The notes below the pieces were generated by a model. It was not told where the DNA came from, did not search any database, and was given only the letters and a program-made list of their open reading frames with translations. A stretch of 64,000 nucleotides of DNA. Origin: Carya illinoinensis (taxonomy: Eukaryota > Streptophyta > Magnoliopsida > Fagales > Juglandaceae). Positions 1-9,280 of the stretch are shown piece by piece. The stretch is taken from NCBI RefSeq assembly GCF_018687715.1, contig NC_056759.1, positions 893,501-957,500 on the forward strand. Reading direction: 5' to 3'. Within the stretch, counting starts at the first letter, position 1. Each line of letters starts with the position of its first letter. The position numbers and the translations under genes were made by a program.

Positions 1-1052
1 TGACACCACCTCCAAGCCAGGGGCCTAACGCGGGTTCTCCAATCCCATTAGTGTCCGGATCCTGGAGTGTCCATGTCCGCCCGTATAATGGTAGACCCAT
101 AACTAGCTGACTGGGCGGTACACCGGATTGGATCCATGACCCGATTCCATAAATTGTGCTAAGATTAGTATTAGGATCAAGCAGTGCTGATCAGTGCGCC
201 CCAGTGAAATTTTCCCATTTCCCATGATAATCAAAGCACATTGGACTAACCCAATCCACATATCTAGTTATAGCATAAGTTGGATACGACCGAGGCACGT
301 CGGTAAACTTTGAAGCATAGTATACTGCAGAAGTTAAAAGTAAATGTGACTTTCCACAAGTCCTAGCTTCATCAACTAGGGCTTCTTGCCATTGCTTGTA
401 TAGCAAGGCAAGGTTTGACATGTCCTCCTCATTAGCTGGGAATTCCCAATCAAGATCAACACCGTGGAACCCATATTTTCGAGCAACTTCAATGGTGGAA
501 TCGATAAAAGTTTTGCGTGTTGCCCAACTGCTTGCCATTCTAGAGAATACAATCGGGTCATTACCGCCTCCTCCTATGGATAGTAAGGTTATGACGGGTG
601 GGTTTTTTGTCCCAAGTGCACCCATCAACTCGGGGATCTTTACTTGGTCAAATTGGGTAACATTGAGTTTATATGTAATGGGTTCGGGCAAAAGGAATGC
701 AGAGTAAAGGTGGGTGAAGTATGAGGTATCAATAGCGGATGCTGGAAATGCATCGAAAGATGGCCAATAGGCAGCTTTGATTACTGGAGATGAACGAGGA
801 TGATGATATGGGTATGGTGCTGCTGCTGGTGCTGCTGGCTTCGAACTGTCCGAAGGGGTATAAGAATTTGGAGGAGGTGGGTTAAAATTTGGAGTTGGTG
901 CAAGTGGGTAGGGCATGGGTGCAGGGGAAAAAGAAGGGAGACATTGGAAAATTTGGGGGATGCATTGCCACAGAGGTTGCATCACCATTTCCGACATTAA
1001 TTGTGTAGAAGATTACAAGAGTTAGAAGTGGTATGAATCCTAAGTTAGCCAT
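1..1052 (-). pseudogene. class V chitinase (GH18), broken, 3' end outside window
   Basis: GH18 enzymes cleave chitin or related GlcNAc oligomers, usually in the apoplast or vacuole. The long frame (997 down to 191) has the GH18 strand-4 active-site motif GVDLDWEFP with its catalytic Glu, an SIGGGG strand and the WVSPMCFDYHG segment. The frame then meets a TGA (186-184 region) directly after FTGAH. In the same frame, translation resumes as SALLDPNTNLSTIYGI and MGLPLYGRTW, which is normal GH18 sequence, so the stop is inside the domain. A plausible signal peptide (MANLGFIPLLTLVIFYTI, ATG at 1052) lies in a different frame from the domain, so a frameshift or an unannotated short intron lies between about 1010 and 880. 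An unusual Pro/Ala-rich stretch (about 50 residues) sits between signal peptide and domain. Two independent lesions suggest a pseudogene. Sequencing error or an extra intron is the alternative. Confidence 0.8.
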
Positions 1053-1961
1053 ATCTTGGGATTTAGATCCAAGAGACAATGCAATATTGGGTAAGGTACA
1101 GATTGAGATGTATATATACATGTTGCTTCGGGTGTACATAAAATATGTAAACAGACGCTAATTAGGAACATAGGTGGCATCGAAAATACATGTTGCATGT
1201 GTTTGGAGGGTACCTAGTGTTTACATAAATTGCATAAGTCTTCTCATCCTGTGGACTCTTGCACACATGAATTACATGAAAGTAACGAATTAGGTGGAGA
1301 CAAAGGGCCGATCTACTTAGAATATAATTCCAAATATAAACAATGATGTTTGCAGACAAACTGCCTATTGTCTTGTGTCTACGAAAGTGCATCTTTTGAG
1401 GAGAGGAACAAGAATTGAACAGAGTTTCTACTTGACATGAATTGTATCTTTCACTTATAAAGACCTTGTTTTCATCAATTAATTAAGACTGCCAGACTGG
1501 TACAGTACTACGTGGAGGGCGGGGAGTAGTCTAATAGGGCAAACATAAACCCAGGAACAAAAAGTTCTAACAGTACTTGATACTATGGTGCAACCAAGTA
1601 ATTTGACCTCTCTTCAAGTGTATCATGGGTTAGATTTCAGATAAAGACTCCTTTCTTAACTTGTGCACTGCATTTTTTTCCAAGATGAAAGGGATGAGCT
1701 GACTGAAACTTGCCATGCCACGTACGTATACGTACGTACACGTAACTACGATAACATTACATGATTAATATATATTTTTAGGAATGTTCAGGTGTTTCTT
1801 ACTTTCGATGAATCGATGATCTATATATGATTCTACAGTACCAGCCAATAATTCTCCAGTGTTAAAGGCCTGACCAATGATTTTATAACACTTAGTTACT
1901 TGAGAGGTAAAATGATCGAGCAAATAGGATGACTTCTGGTTGAAAGATCATGTACTAATTT
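1053..1961. other. intergenic, 5' side of the chitinase
   Basis: No coding sequence recognised. The stretch would hold the promoter of the broken chitinase. A palindrome-like CGTACGTATACGTACG run is at about 1721-1736. Nothing else is assigned. Confidence 0.5.
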
Positions 1962-1966
1962 AGTAG
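1962..1966. repeat. target-site duplication AGTAG (left)
   Basis: AGTAG directly precedes the TG of the left LTR and is repeated exactly at 7609-7613 after the CA of the right LTR. A 5-bp duplication is what LTR retrotransposon integrase makes, and it fixes the element ends. Confidence 0.9.
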
Positions 1967-2388
1967 TGTTATGAAACTATCGAAAAGTAAAGAGAGAGAT
2001 AGATTTATTATAAAACTTTTTAAAAGGAGAGAGAGATAGAACTCAGAGAAGTTATGAAACTTATGAATTTCTTAAAGAATTCAACGATATATATAGGCGT
2101 ACAAAGGGAACTATGCTAGCTTACTATGCAGTACTATGCTGGCACTGTGCATATGTCGGTCATTCACTATACTAGTTACTATGCAGTACTATGCTGGTAC
2201 TATGCACTGTGCTATGTCGGCCATTCACTATGCTAGTTACTATGCAGTATTATGCTGGCACTATACACTATGCTATGTCGGCCATTTACTATGCCAGTTA
2301 CTATGCAGTACTATGCTGGCACTATGCTAGTACTATGCACTTGACGACTAGATAAATGTGGTCATACAATTCAAGATAGTTTATAACA
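1967..2388 (-). repeat. 3' LTR of the copia element
   Basis: 422 bp, near-identical to 7181-7608. It contains a minisatellite of about four units (2111-2340). The ends are the inverted dinucleotides TG and CA within a longer imperfect palindrome (TGTTAT at one end, ATAACA at the other). Confidence 0.92.
2111..2340. repeat. minisatellite inside LTR, about 4 units of about 61 bp
   Basis: Units share the core TTACTATGCAGTACTATGCT followed by a variable tail ending in ATGTCGGCCATTCAC. The same array is at 7331-7560 in the other LTR. The open frames over it (for example 2136-2330) come from the repeat, not from a gene. Confidence 0.85.
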
Positions 2389-2400
2389 CTTCCCCTTTGG
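2389..2400 (-). other. polypurine tract of the copia element
   Basis: On the minus strand this reads CCAAAGGGGAAG immediately before the 3' LTR, the expected plus-strand primer for reverse transcription. Between here and 2600 are two diverged copies of a TTAAAACCTTGC(C/A)AAGG unit that I associate with the 3' untranslated part of such copia elements. Confidence 0.8.
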
Positions 2401-2626
2401 ATGACCATATTTAAAGAATATGCCTCGTTAAAACCTTGCCAAGGAAAAACCCTGTGAGAAAAAACCAATGGCGAAAGAAAAAAAGTACAGTATTCATGTG
2501 TATCGCCGAGTGCTTTAGGATTGCCTCATTAAAACCTTGCAAAGGAAAACCCAGTGGGATAAAACCTTAGCGAAGGAAAAAGAGTACAATCAGCACAAGT
2601 CTTCAAGACATTACTTTCCCTGAAAA

Positions 2627-2960
2627 GTGCATGATAACAGCTCTTCAAACCTCCGCATTCCAATGTTCTGCATAATCTTCTTAAATGTTGCAGTTGGTAG
2701 TGCATGATAACAGGTCTTCAAACCTCCGCATTCCAATGTTCTGCATAATCTTTTTAAATGTTGCAGTTGGTAGTGCTTTAGTGAATAAATCTACCAGATT
2801 TTTACTTGACCGTATCTTCTTGATATCAATTTCAACTTTCTTATCATGAATTGCAATGATCTTCTTGTGTGTATCTGAAAGATAACTCGCATCTGTACAT
2901 CCAACTAACTGTGGACTTGATCCATGTTGATAAAATAATCACAATGAATCTTTCTGCTCA
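2627..2960 (-). pseudogene. copia RNase H / pol C-terminus remnant
   Basis: Minus-strand translation from about 2955 gives LVGCTDASYLSDTHK, then IIAIHDKKVEIDIKKI, then RSSKNLVDLFTKALPT and IMQNIGMRRFEDL, the order seen at the end of copia polyproteins. The stretch between THK and IIAIHD is missing compared with the usual family layout, so there is an internal deletion. A direct duplication with a 73-bp period (2627-2699 and 2700-2772) repeats the last segment and would also shift the frame. Not functional. Confidence 0.82.
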
Positions 2961-3226
2961 TCACTACTCTTCTGGAGTTGTACTCTTCTGGAGTTCTTGT
3001 AAATAACACAGTTAGTGGAGAATTCATCAATATTAAACCGCTAACCTCATTTTTTAATAAAAACGGTGGCCAGCCTTTTAAGATCAGACAAGCACTGTGA
3101 ATTTTCAACTCCTCTGTAGGTGTCAGGCGTGCTGTCAGGCACCGCAGCTGTCAGGCGCCGCAGAGCTATGAAGCTATATTTCGTCTCTTTTCTCCTGCTT
3201 CACGAGAGATGCTGTATCATAATTTT

Positions 3227-3240
3227 CTCTATAAAAGAGA
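3227..3240 (+). promoter_or_regulatory. TATA box upstream of the antisense ORF
   Basis: CTCTATAAAAGAGA (TATAAAA at 3230-3236) lies 108 bp before the ATG at 3338. It is followed by a pyrimidine-rich leader, which places a start site at about 3260. Three copies of CTGTCAGGC/GTGTCAGGC lie 60-110 bp upstream of the box (3119-3157). This is a core-promoter layout on the strand opposite to the retrotransposon; activity is inferred. Confidence 0.55.
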
Positions 3241-3337
3241 TATTCAGCTCATCTTCATTCGCATCTCATCTTCTTCACTTTTCTGTAATCATACTGCATT
3301 TTTACTCTGCAATCTCTTTCTGCATTCTTATCCTACA

Positions 3338-3763
3338 ATGGCTCAACGATCTTCTCGTGGCCAATATATGAGGTACTCTGCACCTCGTTCATCAGTTTTT
3401 CCTGCTTCTACCACATGTGCTATCATACAATATAATGATCTGACTCATAGGTCAGATAATGAATCTATCTATGAGCTTGTGAGTCTCGGTACCCGATACT
3501 CATCATCCATTGTCGCATTTTCTCAGCGACTGCAATTCAGAACTTGTGGAGTTGACAATCTCCACGAGAATATTGCTATACTTCAGCGAATTCTTCTGGA
3601 GTCCAACATGAAGATAGAATCAATAAAGCAAGAGAATAGGAATTTAAAATCCTTGCTTAAATCTTCTTTTCGATTGCCCACCCCTTTAGATAGGGATGCC
3701 ATGCAGATTCTTGAAGAACAAGAGTATTTGAAGAATGAGGCAAAGTGCCTTAAATTTCTGTAA
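3338..3763 (+). CDS. antisense ORF inside the copia element, coiled-coil protein of unknown function
   Basis: An open 141-residue frame on the plus strand, antisense to gag-pol. I chose the ATG at 3338 (CAATGG context) because it follows the TATA box and a leader; an in-frame ATG exists at 3209 but lies before the TATA box. The N-terminus is basic and Ser-rich (MAQRSSRGQYMRYSAPRSSV). The middle contains SNDxESIYELVSLGTRYSSS-like sequence. Residues about 78-110 (NLHENIAILQRILLE, then SIKQENRNLKSLL) look like a coiled coil. No zinc finger, membrane segment or catalytic motif is visible. An AATAAA (3779-3784) follows the stop. The block sits where RT C-terminus and RNase H N-terminus should be, and no pol homology is visible in the reverse frames there. 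It may be a captured gene or an additional ORF of the retrotransposon family. I do not recognise the protein. Confidence 0.55.
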   Translation: MAQRSSRGQYMRYSAPRSSVFPASTTCAIIQYNDLTHRSDNESIYELVSLGTRYSSSIVAFSQRLQFRTCGVDNLHENIAILQRILLESNMKIESIKQENRNLKSLLKSSFRLPTPLDRDAMQILEEQEYLKNEAKCLKFL

Positions 3764-3879
3764 TTCTTGCTTCAAGATAATAAAATAATATTTCACAAAT
3801 ATTCATATTTGTGTTTCTATCTTTTGGTAGATGTTCTGTGTGCTCCCTTTCATTTCTTCTTTAATAATGCACACTTCAT

Positions 3880-4861
3880 ATCAAACTCATAATATGAATC
3901 TGAAATATTAATTGTATTAAAAGATAGTATTTCATGATTAATAACATCATCCATCTTCCCCTTGAAGCCGCAAGGGTTTCAGATCTATATTTCAAATATG
4001 TGTAGTTTTCATGAGCTCTTCTGGAGCCTCAATGACATTTAAATCATATATATAAACTGCAATAATAGTTTGTTTCCATTTGCCTTTGGATTGCTTTAGG
4101 TCATATAAGGATCTTTGAAACTTGATAGATACATATTTCCAGATGTATTTATATTAGAAGCTTCAGACATTTTCTATCCTTCAGGGATTTTCATATATAT
4201 CATGATCCAATGATCCATATAAATATGCAGTTAAACATGCATATCCAAACTCTCGGTAACTTTCAAGCTAATAAAAATCTCAATATGATTTTAACCACTT
4301 TAAAATCATATCAATATTGTTTCTTCGAGAAACTAACTTGTGATTTCTATATCACATTTTCATATTAAAAACTTCAGACTTTTTATATCATGTATATAAA
4401 TATCCACTGATATTTAACAAAAATCACATCTTTAGGTGTTTGGACTTCAAGTCCATATTTATCACATTTTACTTAGTGATATCAATTCTGCAGGAATTGA
4501 GAAACTGACTTGTGATTTATATATCACATTTTTATTTCCTTTCCATAAATACCCACTGACATTCAACAAGCATCACCTCTTTAGGTGTTTGGACTATAAG
4601 TCCCGATGCATCATATTTTACTAGTGAATCAATTCTGCAGGAATTGTTTCTTTCAAATATTGGCCAATATTTTACGTCGGTATTCTTCGACGGTTTTTGA
4701 TTCACTTTCTCCATTACTTCTGGTAATGTCAATTGCCATCTCATATGGAAATACGTTGTCGACAACGATTTTATTTCCATAATTTCTCCATTATTCATGA
4801 AATGTAACGAGATCTCGTTATTTTCAGGTATCTGTCCCTCTTCAAGGGAAGACATTTTCAT
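3880..4861 (-). pseudogene. copia reverse transcriptase remnant
   Basis: The open piece 4861-4532 (minus) ends with YWPIFE, RIDSLVKYDASGLIVQTP and VECQWVFM, the start of the copia RT domain. Further down the same strand, TAYLYGSLDHDIYMKIPEG (about 4241-4183) and TIIAVYIYDLNVIEAPEEL (about 4070-4010) match the RT core. The catalytic YVDD-type motif reads YIYD and stops interrupt every frame. A weak EFDMK segment follows near 3900. No enzyme can be made from this. Confidence 0.8.
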
Positions 4862-5469
4862 GAAAAATCTCTTCAGGAGGCACTCTTCAAGAGTTTATAT
4901 AGGAGAATTTTATACAGAGAATTTGGATGGACTTTATTACTTGTTTTGTGGGTATGGTCTCTTCAGGAGCACCAAATTATTTGTGCCTTTCTCTTTTGAG
5001 ATACTCTATCTTTTGTATCGATAAGTCTCACATACCTTTATACATGTTTTTAGACTGCTGAATTTCTTAATTGTCCTACAGGGATTTCAATCCTCGCTGG
5101 GATTTTAGCAACTAGAATATGAGACATTTTTATCTTATTGCATCCAAAATTTAATTATTATCTGAACTTCTGGTTCACATATGATAATCAAGATAACGTT
5201 GAATAATTTCATCTTATTTGCTTCAAGCAAATTTTTCTTTCCACTTCTGGTGGTAAAACTTTATAGTAAAAGAATCTTCTGATTCTTTTATGGACGTCCA
5301 TATGAAAATCATTCGACTTATCGTAATTGATTTTGGATTATCAAGATAACCATGAAAAGATATAAATATTTTGAATCATATCACCTTTTGATGCATCATA
5401 ATATTTGATTCAATAATTTGTATAATATCATCTCAAAGAGAAAGTTTACAGCTTTTCCAATATGAGCTT

Positions 5470-5780
5470 CTGGCCCGAAAAGATATTCATTATCACGTCC
5501 AATCTCTTAGTTTCTTTGAATGAAACGCATTATTCTTTTCACTTCAGGGAATAGAATGATATAAATTCATTATTATTCATTTCAGGGAATGATGTAGATC
5601 TAGTAAGACGTGAATAATGATTCTTATTAAAAGCTCATTATTTTGTTCAGTCACTGAAAGACCTGATACAAATTTATAATATATTGTGAACGTTTACATT
5701 TTATATTGTTACTTCAGGAGCATACTCGATATTGCTACTTCAGGAGCACATTCGAGACGTTCATTCAAATATATATTCTT
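5470..5780 (-). pseudogene. second, decayed copy of a gag segment
   Basis: Minus-strand translation gives fragments such as SGLSVTEQNNELLIR, with nucleotide similarity to the part of the intact-looking gag at about 6430-6640 (shared AAAAGCTCATTATTTTG and CAGGAGCACATTCGAG blocks). It is much more diverged and full of stops. It shows that gag sequence occurs twice in the same orientation, through internal duplication or an older nested element. No integrase motifs (HHCC or DDE) were found between 4861 and 6140. Confidence 0.6.
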
Positions 5781-6139
5781 TCCACAATTTCAATTATGCA
5801 ACTTCAGATGCATAAATCATAATGAGCTTTTGGTACAAGTATCACTCATATGAGATACTCAATAAAATTATTGATTTAGGGCGATCTTTCAGGGATGCTC
5901 TATTTCCATTCTCAGATAAATCATATCATCAATAATTTATAACAAGTATAAATAAATAAAACTTTCATTACTACAAAACATTGTAGAATATAAAAATATT
6001 TTATAATAAGATAAAGGAAATACATTAATTAAAAAGGAATACTTTCATTATCAACTCTACGACTAGAATCCTCAAAGAAATCAGAAACATCAAGACTTGT
6101 AATATCTTCTCCATCTATAGAATCTAAAGCATATGATGG

Positions 6140-7078
6140 TTAAGTAAAATTTGTTTCAAATTTCTTTGTTTTTTCTTTTATAGAAGATTGGTATAAGTCA
6201 ACCAAGTGCTTATCTGTACGACAGATACGAGCCCAATGTCCAGTCATACCACATCTATGGCATCCATCTTCATCTTTCTTTAAAAATTTGTTTTGGGGAC
6301 CTTTGCCCTTCTCTGAGTTGAACCACTTCTGGTGGTACGGTGTATATCTATTATTGTCCCTTTTAGTGTGGTCACTTCTAGGATCTCCACTTCCATAGTT
6401 TTTCCTACCACGTCCACACCTTCGTTTTCTTTGAAAAGATGCACCATTCGCTTCTGAGAATGATGTAAATCTAGTACCATTCACTTCAGGAAATGATATA
6501 GAACCAGCAGGACGTGACTGATGATTTCTTAACAAAAGCTCATTATTTTGCTCAGCTAATAGAAGACAAGATATAAGTTCAGAATATTTTTTGAACTTTC
6601 GCTCTCGATACTGCTGCTGCAGGAGCACATTCGAGGCATGAAAAGTAGTATATGTCTTCTCTAACAAGTCATCATCAGTGACTTTTTCACCACATAATTT
6701 CAATAGCGAGCTAATTTTAAAGAGTGCAGAGTTATACTCACTAACACTCTTGAAGTCTTGCAACCTCAGGTGCATCCAATCATGACGAGCTTTTGGGAGG
6801 ATTACAGTTTTCTGGTGTTCATATCTCTCCCTTAAATCATTCTACAAAATAAGTGGATCTTTCACCGTTAGATACTCAGTTTTTAATTCTTCATGAAGAT
6901 GGTGCCGAAGGAAAATCATTGCCTTAGCACGGTCCTGCAGGGACCCTTGATTTCCTTCTTTAATTGTATTTCCCAGGTTCATTGCTTCCAGATGGATCTC
7001 AGTATCAAGGATCCAAGATAAATAATTTTTTCCAGAAATGTCAAGAGCAACGAATTTCAATTTTGTAAGATTTGACAT
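6140..7078 (-). pseudogene. copia gag with CCHC zinc knuckle, one nonsense codon
   Basis: Gag forms the particle in which the element RNA is reverse-transcribed. Starting at the ATG at 7078 (MSNLTKLKFVALDISGKNYL), the frame is continuous for 313 codons to a TAA at 6140 except for one TAG (6842-6844) just after KDPLIL, where a Trp is expected. After it the same frame continues NDLRERYEHQKTVILP and then MHLRLQDFKSVSEYNSALF. The C-terminal half has an Arg/Gly-rich patch (about RKRRCGRGRK) and a zinc knuckle CHRCGMTGHWARIC, fitting C-x2-C-x4-H-x4-C exactly. Sequence past the stop still reads as Asp/Ser-rich gag tail. A single nonsense change suggests very recent loss, or mobilisation with Gag supplied in trans. 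Confidence 0.88.
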
Positions 7079-7166
7079 TTTTTACATATATAAATCAGGA
7101 ATATAAAAATATATTAAAAAACTTACTTGAAGTAGAGGACTTCTAGCTTCAAAATCGTCAGAACTT

Positions 7167-7180
7167 TCGTGCTGATAACG
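7167..7180 (-). other. primer-binding site of the copia element
   Basis: On the minus strand the bases following the 5' LTR read CGTTATCAGCACGA. A TATCAGC core near the LTR is typical of copia elements primed by initiator-Met tRNA. The position directly inside the LTR fixes element orientation. Confidence 0.75.
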
Positions 7181-7608
7181 TGTTATGAAACTATCGAAAA
7201 GTAAAGAAAGAAAGAGATAGATTTATTATAAAACTTTCTAAAAGGAGAGAGAGAGATAGAACTCAGAGAAGTTATGAAACTTATGAATTTCTTAAAGAAT
7301 TCAACGATATATATAGGCGTACAAAGGGAACTATGCTAACTTACTATGCAGTACTATACTAGTACTGTACATATGTCGGTCATTCACTATGCTAGTTACT
7401 ATGCAGTACTATGCTGGTACTATGCACTGTGCTATGTCGGCTATTCACTATGCCAGTTACTATGCAGTACTATGCTGGCACTATGCACTGTGCTATGTTG
7501 GTCATTTACTATGCCAGTTACTATGCAGTACTATGCTGTCACTATATTAGCACTATGCACTTGACGATTAGATAAATATAATCATATAATTCAAGATAGT
7601 TTATAACA
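7181..7608 (-). repeat. 5' LTR of the copia element
   Basis: 428 bp. It pairs with 1967-2388, contains the same four-unit minisatellite (7331-7560), and is followed by the AGTAG target duplication. It should hold the element promoter. Confidence 0.92.
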
Positions 7609-7613
7609 AGTAG
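7609..7613. repeat. target-site duplication AGTAG (right)
   Basis: Exact copy of 1962-1966 next to the outer end of the LTR. Confidence 0.9.
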
Positions 7614-7970
7614 TACTACTTCTTTTATAAAAAGATAGAATATCTAGCATGAATGATTAATGCATACTATAGTACATCTTATCTTTGGGAATCATGTACG
7701 TGTACGTAAATTTAACATTTTCTTGAAAGATTTTTGTAAATTAGCTTTATAGAAAGATTTAAAGATGATCATCAGGAGTTTATGAGATTTTGTGAAAGCG
7801 ATGGGATTCATTAAAATATGTTTAGATTGGAAAAACTTTCAGAAATATTTTTATTAACGTTTGAAAAAAGTGGGTGGATTAAACGATGAATATATATATG
7901 TTTAATTAGAAAGAAAAATTTAGTGAGGGAGCTAGTGTTTAATTAAAGGAGAAAAAATATTTGCAAACTT

Positions 7971-8113
7971 GAATTGTACAACAGCCGTATAATTATTTTA
8001 AAAAAATTGAGTAAAATATAAGACCCACATAAAAAAAATTAATTTTTTAATAATGAATCTCACTTATTTTGAAAATGATTATACGGCGTTTATACATTTC
8101 ACGATTGTATGTA
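7971..8113. mobile_element. MITE-like element (family with GCCGTATAAT ends)
   Basis: The left end has GCCGTATAATTAT and the right end has ATGATTATACGGC, in inverted orientation around an A/T-rich centre with AGACCCACAT and GAATCTCACTT. A related copy is at about 31757-31900 (AGATCTACAT and GAACCTCACT). No coding capacity. Confidence 0.55.
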
Positions 8114-8120
8114 GATTTTG

Positions 8121-8306
8121 TTACTCATCATCCCTACATGTACACCACACACCACACTTATTTTGATCTTTTTTAGTTTTTTTTTTTTTTGGGATTTTTT
8201 TTTTCGCTAAACTAATTAAATTCTTTTATTTATCATCCATTACCACACATTTGATAAGAGAAAAAAATTATGTGTGGTCATGTGTAGTGTGAATATGGTG
8301 AGTAAA
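8121..8306. mobile_element. MITE-like element (TTACTCATCATCC ends)
   Basis: The left end TTACTCATCATCCCTACATG is matched in inverted orientation by the right end near 8270-8306 (CATGTGTAGTGTGAATATGG then TGAGTAAA). Internal GCTAAACTAATTAAATTC recurs in a diverged copy at about 58069-58212, and a weaker one is near 52695-52915. Confidence 0.6.
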
Positions 8307-8929
8307 GTTTTTCTTATATACAATACTCTGATGATCTGATCAGTTTAAGTGCTGTGTTAATAAGCTAACCTATTCTAACTAATCTGTAACCAATTATATA
8401 AAGCTAACAGTAGTATTTAATTACAATTCAGCTAATAGGTACGTACTAGTACTATTGCAATAGCTCAATTTGATAAGTTTATTTCACAAATAATACCTAT
8501 ATATATATATATTGGGTTCTAGAACATGCAGGATACAATATTAATGGATAATAATAATAATTTTGGAGACCTCTCAAGCTTGGACTCTTTCGCTTACTCC
8601 TTTGCCCTTACCTAATATTTTAGATGTGATAATACAAAGACAGATTATATGATGACGCACGACAAAATTTCATGTCAAACGCTCGTGATGATCATCTTGT
8701 TTCCATCGAAACATGCCTAAGCAATATTCTTATCAAAACATAAAGCTAATATGGTCGAAACTAGGACGTTGTTTCAAATAAACATGACTTGCTTTTTTAC
8801 CATAAACCTAATAATTTTACTAACTATTTTATTCTTTTACTCCAATGAAAAAGAAAAGAATTCTGGTGTTTATCAATATACATTATAATTAACCTCATTA
8901 CTCGCAAGAAGTTTCGATATATATATACA

Positions 8930-9076
8930 AAAATTTTAAGTGCAGTCATTTTTGTGTATTTTTTTGTACACTCTAGTGATACGATGGATTGGATATTAAA
9001 AAAAAAATTAATCCAGCCAATCATATCAGTGGAGTGCGCAGAAAATATGTAAAAGTGACTATATGTAGCATTACTC
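8930..9076. mobile_element. MITE-like element (ends with AGTCAyTTTTryGTAT)
   Basis: Left GCAGTCATTTTTGTGTATTT and the reverse complement of the right end (TAGTCACTTTTACATATTTT) match, followed by GTACACTC / GCGCACTCC. A similar element is at about 54100-54243. Confidence 0.55.
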
Positions 9077-9280
9077 ATATATATATATATATATATATAC
9101 GCGTCTGATCTGACCTCTTTTAGCTAGGTATAGTAACTGTACGTAAATATATATTATCTTTATATATCATACAAACAAGAAACATGGAATCTGGTTGTTG
9201 TACAAAGAGACAGTATACGAAAGAAACGACAGTGAGAGGCCGGTAGTGACAAAGATAAGATCAGTAGATAAAGAGTTTAC

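Larger units (their letters stand above)
1967..7608 (-). mobile_element. Ty1/copia-type LTR retrotransposon, degenerate pol, probably non-autonomous
   Basis: A 5,642-bp element bounded by LTRs (1967-2388 and 7181-7608) that begin TGTTATGAAAC and end AGTTTATAACA on the plus strand, with perfect AGTAG target duplications. The primer-binding site lies inside the right LTR and the polypurine tract inside the left LTR, so the element reads on the minus strand. Order along that strand: 5' LTR (7608-7181), primer site, gag (7078-6140), a second decayed gag segment (about 5780-5470), reverse transcriptase remnants (4861 to about 3880), an antisense ORF block (about 3800-3110), RNase H remnants (2960-2627), tract, 3' LTR. 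By eye the LTRs differ at roughly twenty-odd positions, mostly transitions, so the insertion is fairly young, while pol is full of stops and deletions. That contrast suggests it moved in trans as a defective family. Confidence 0.92.

Noticed and set aside
2136..2330. Open frames over the LTR minisatellites (also 7346-7564)
   Set aside because: They arise from the repeat unit (YYAVLCWHYALCYVGH) and not from a gene.
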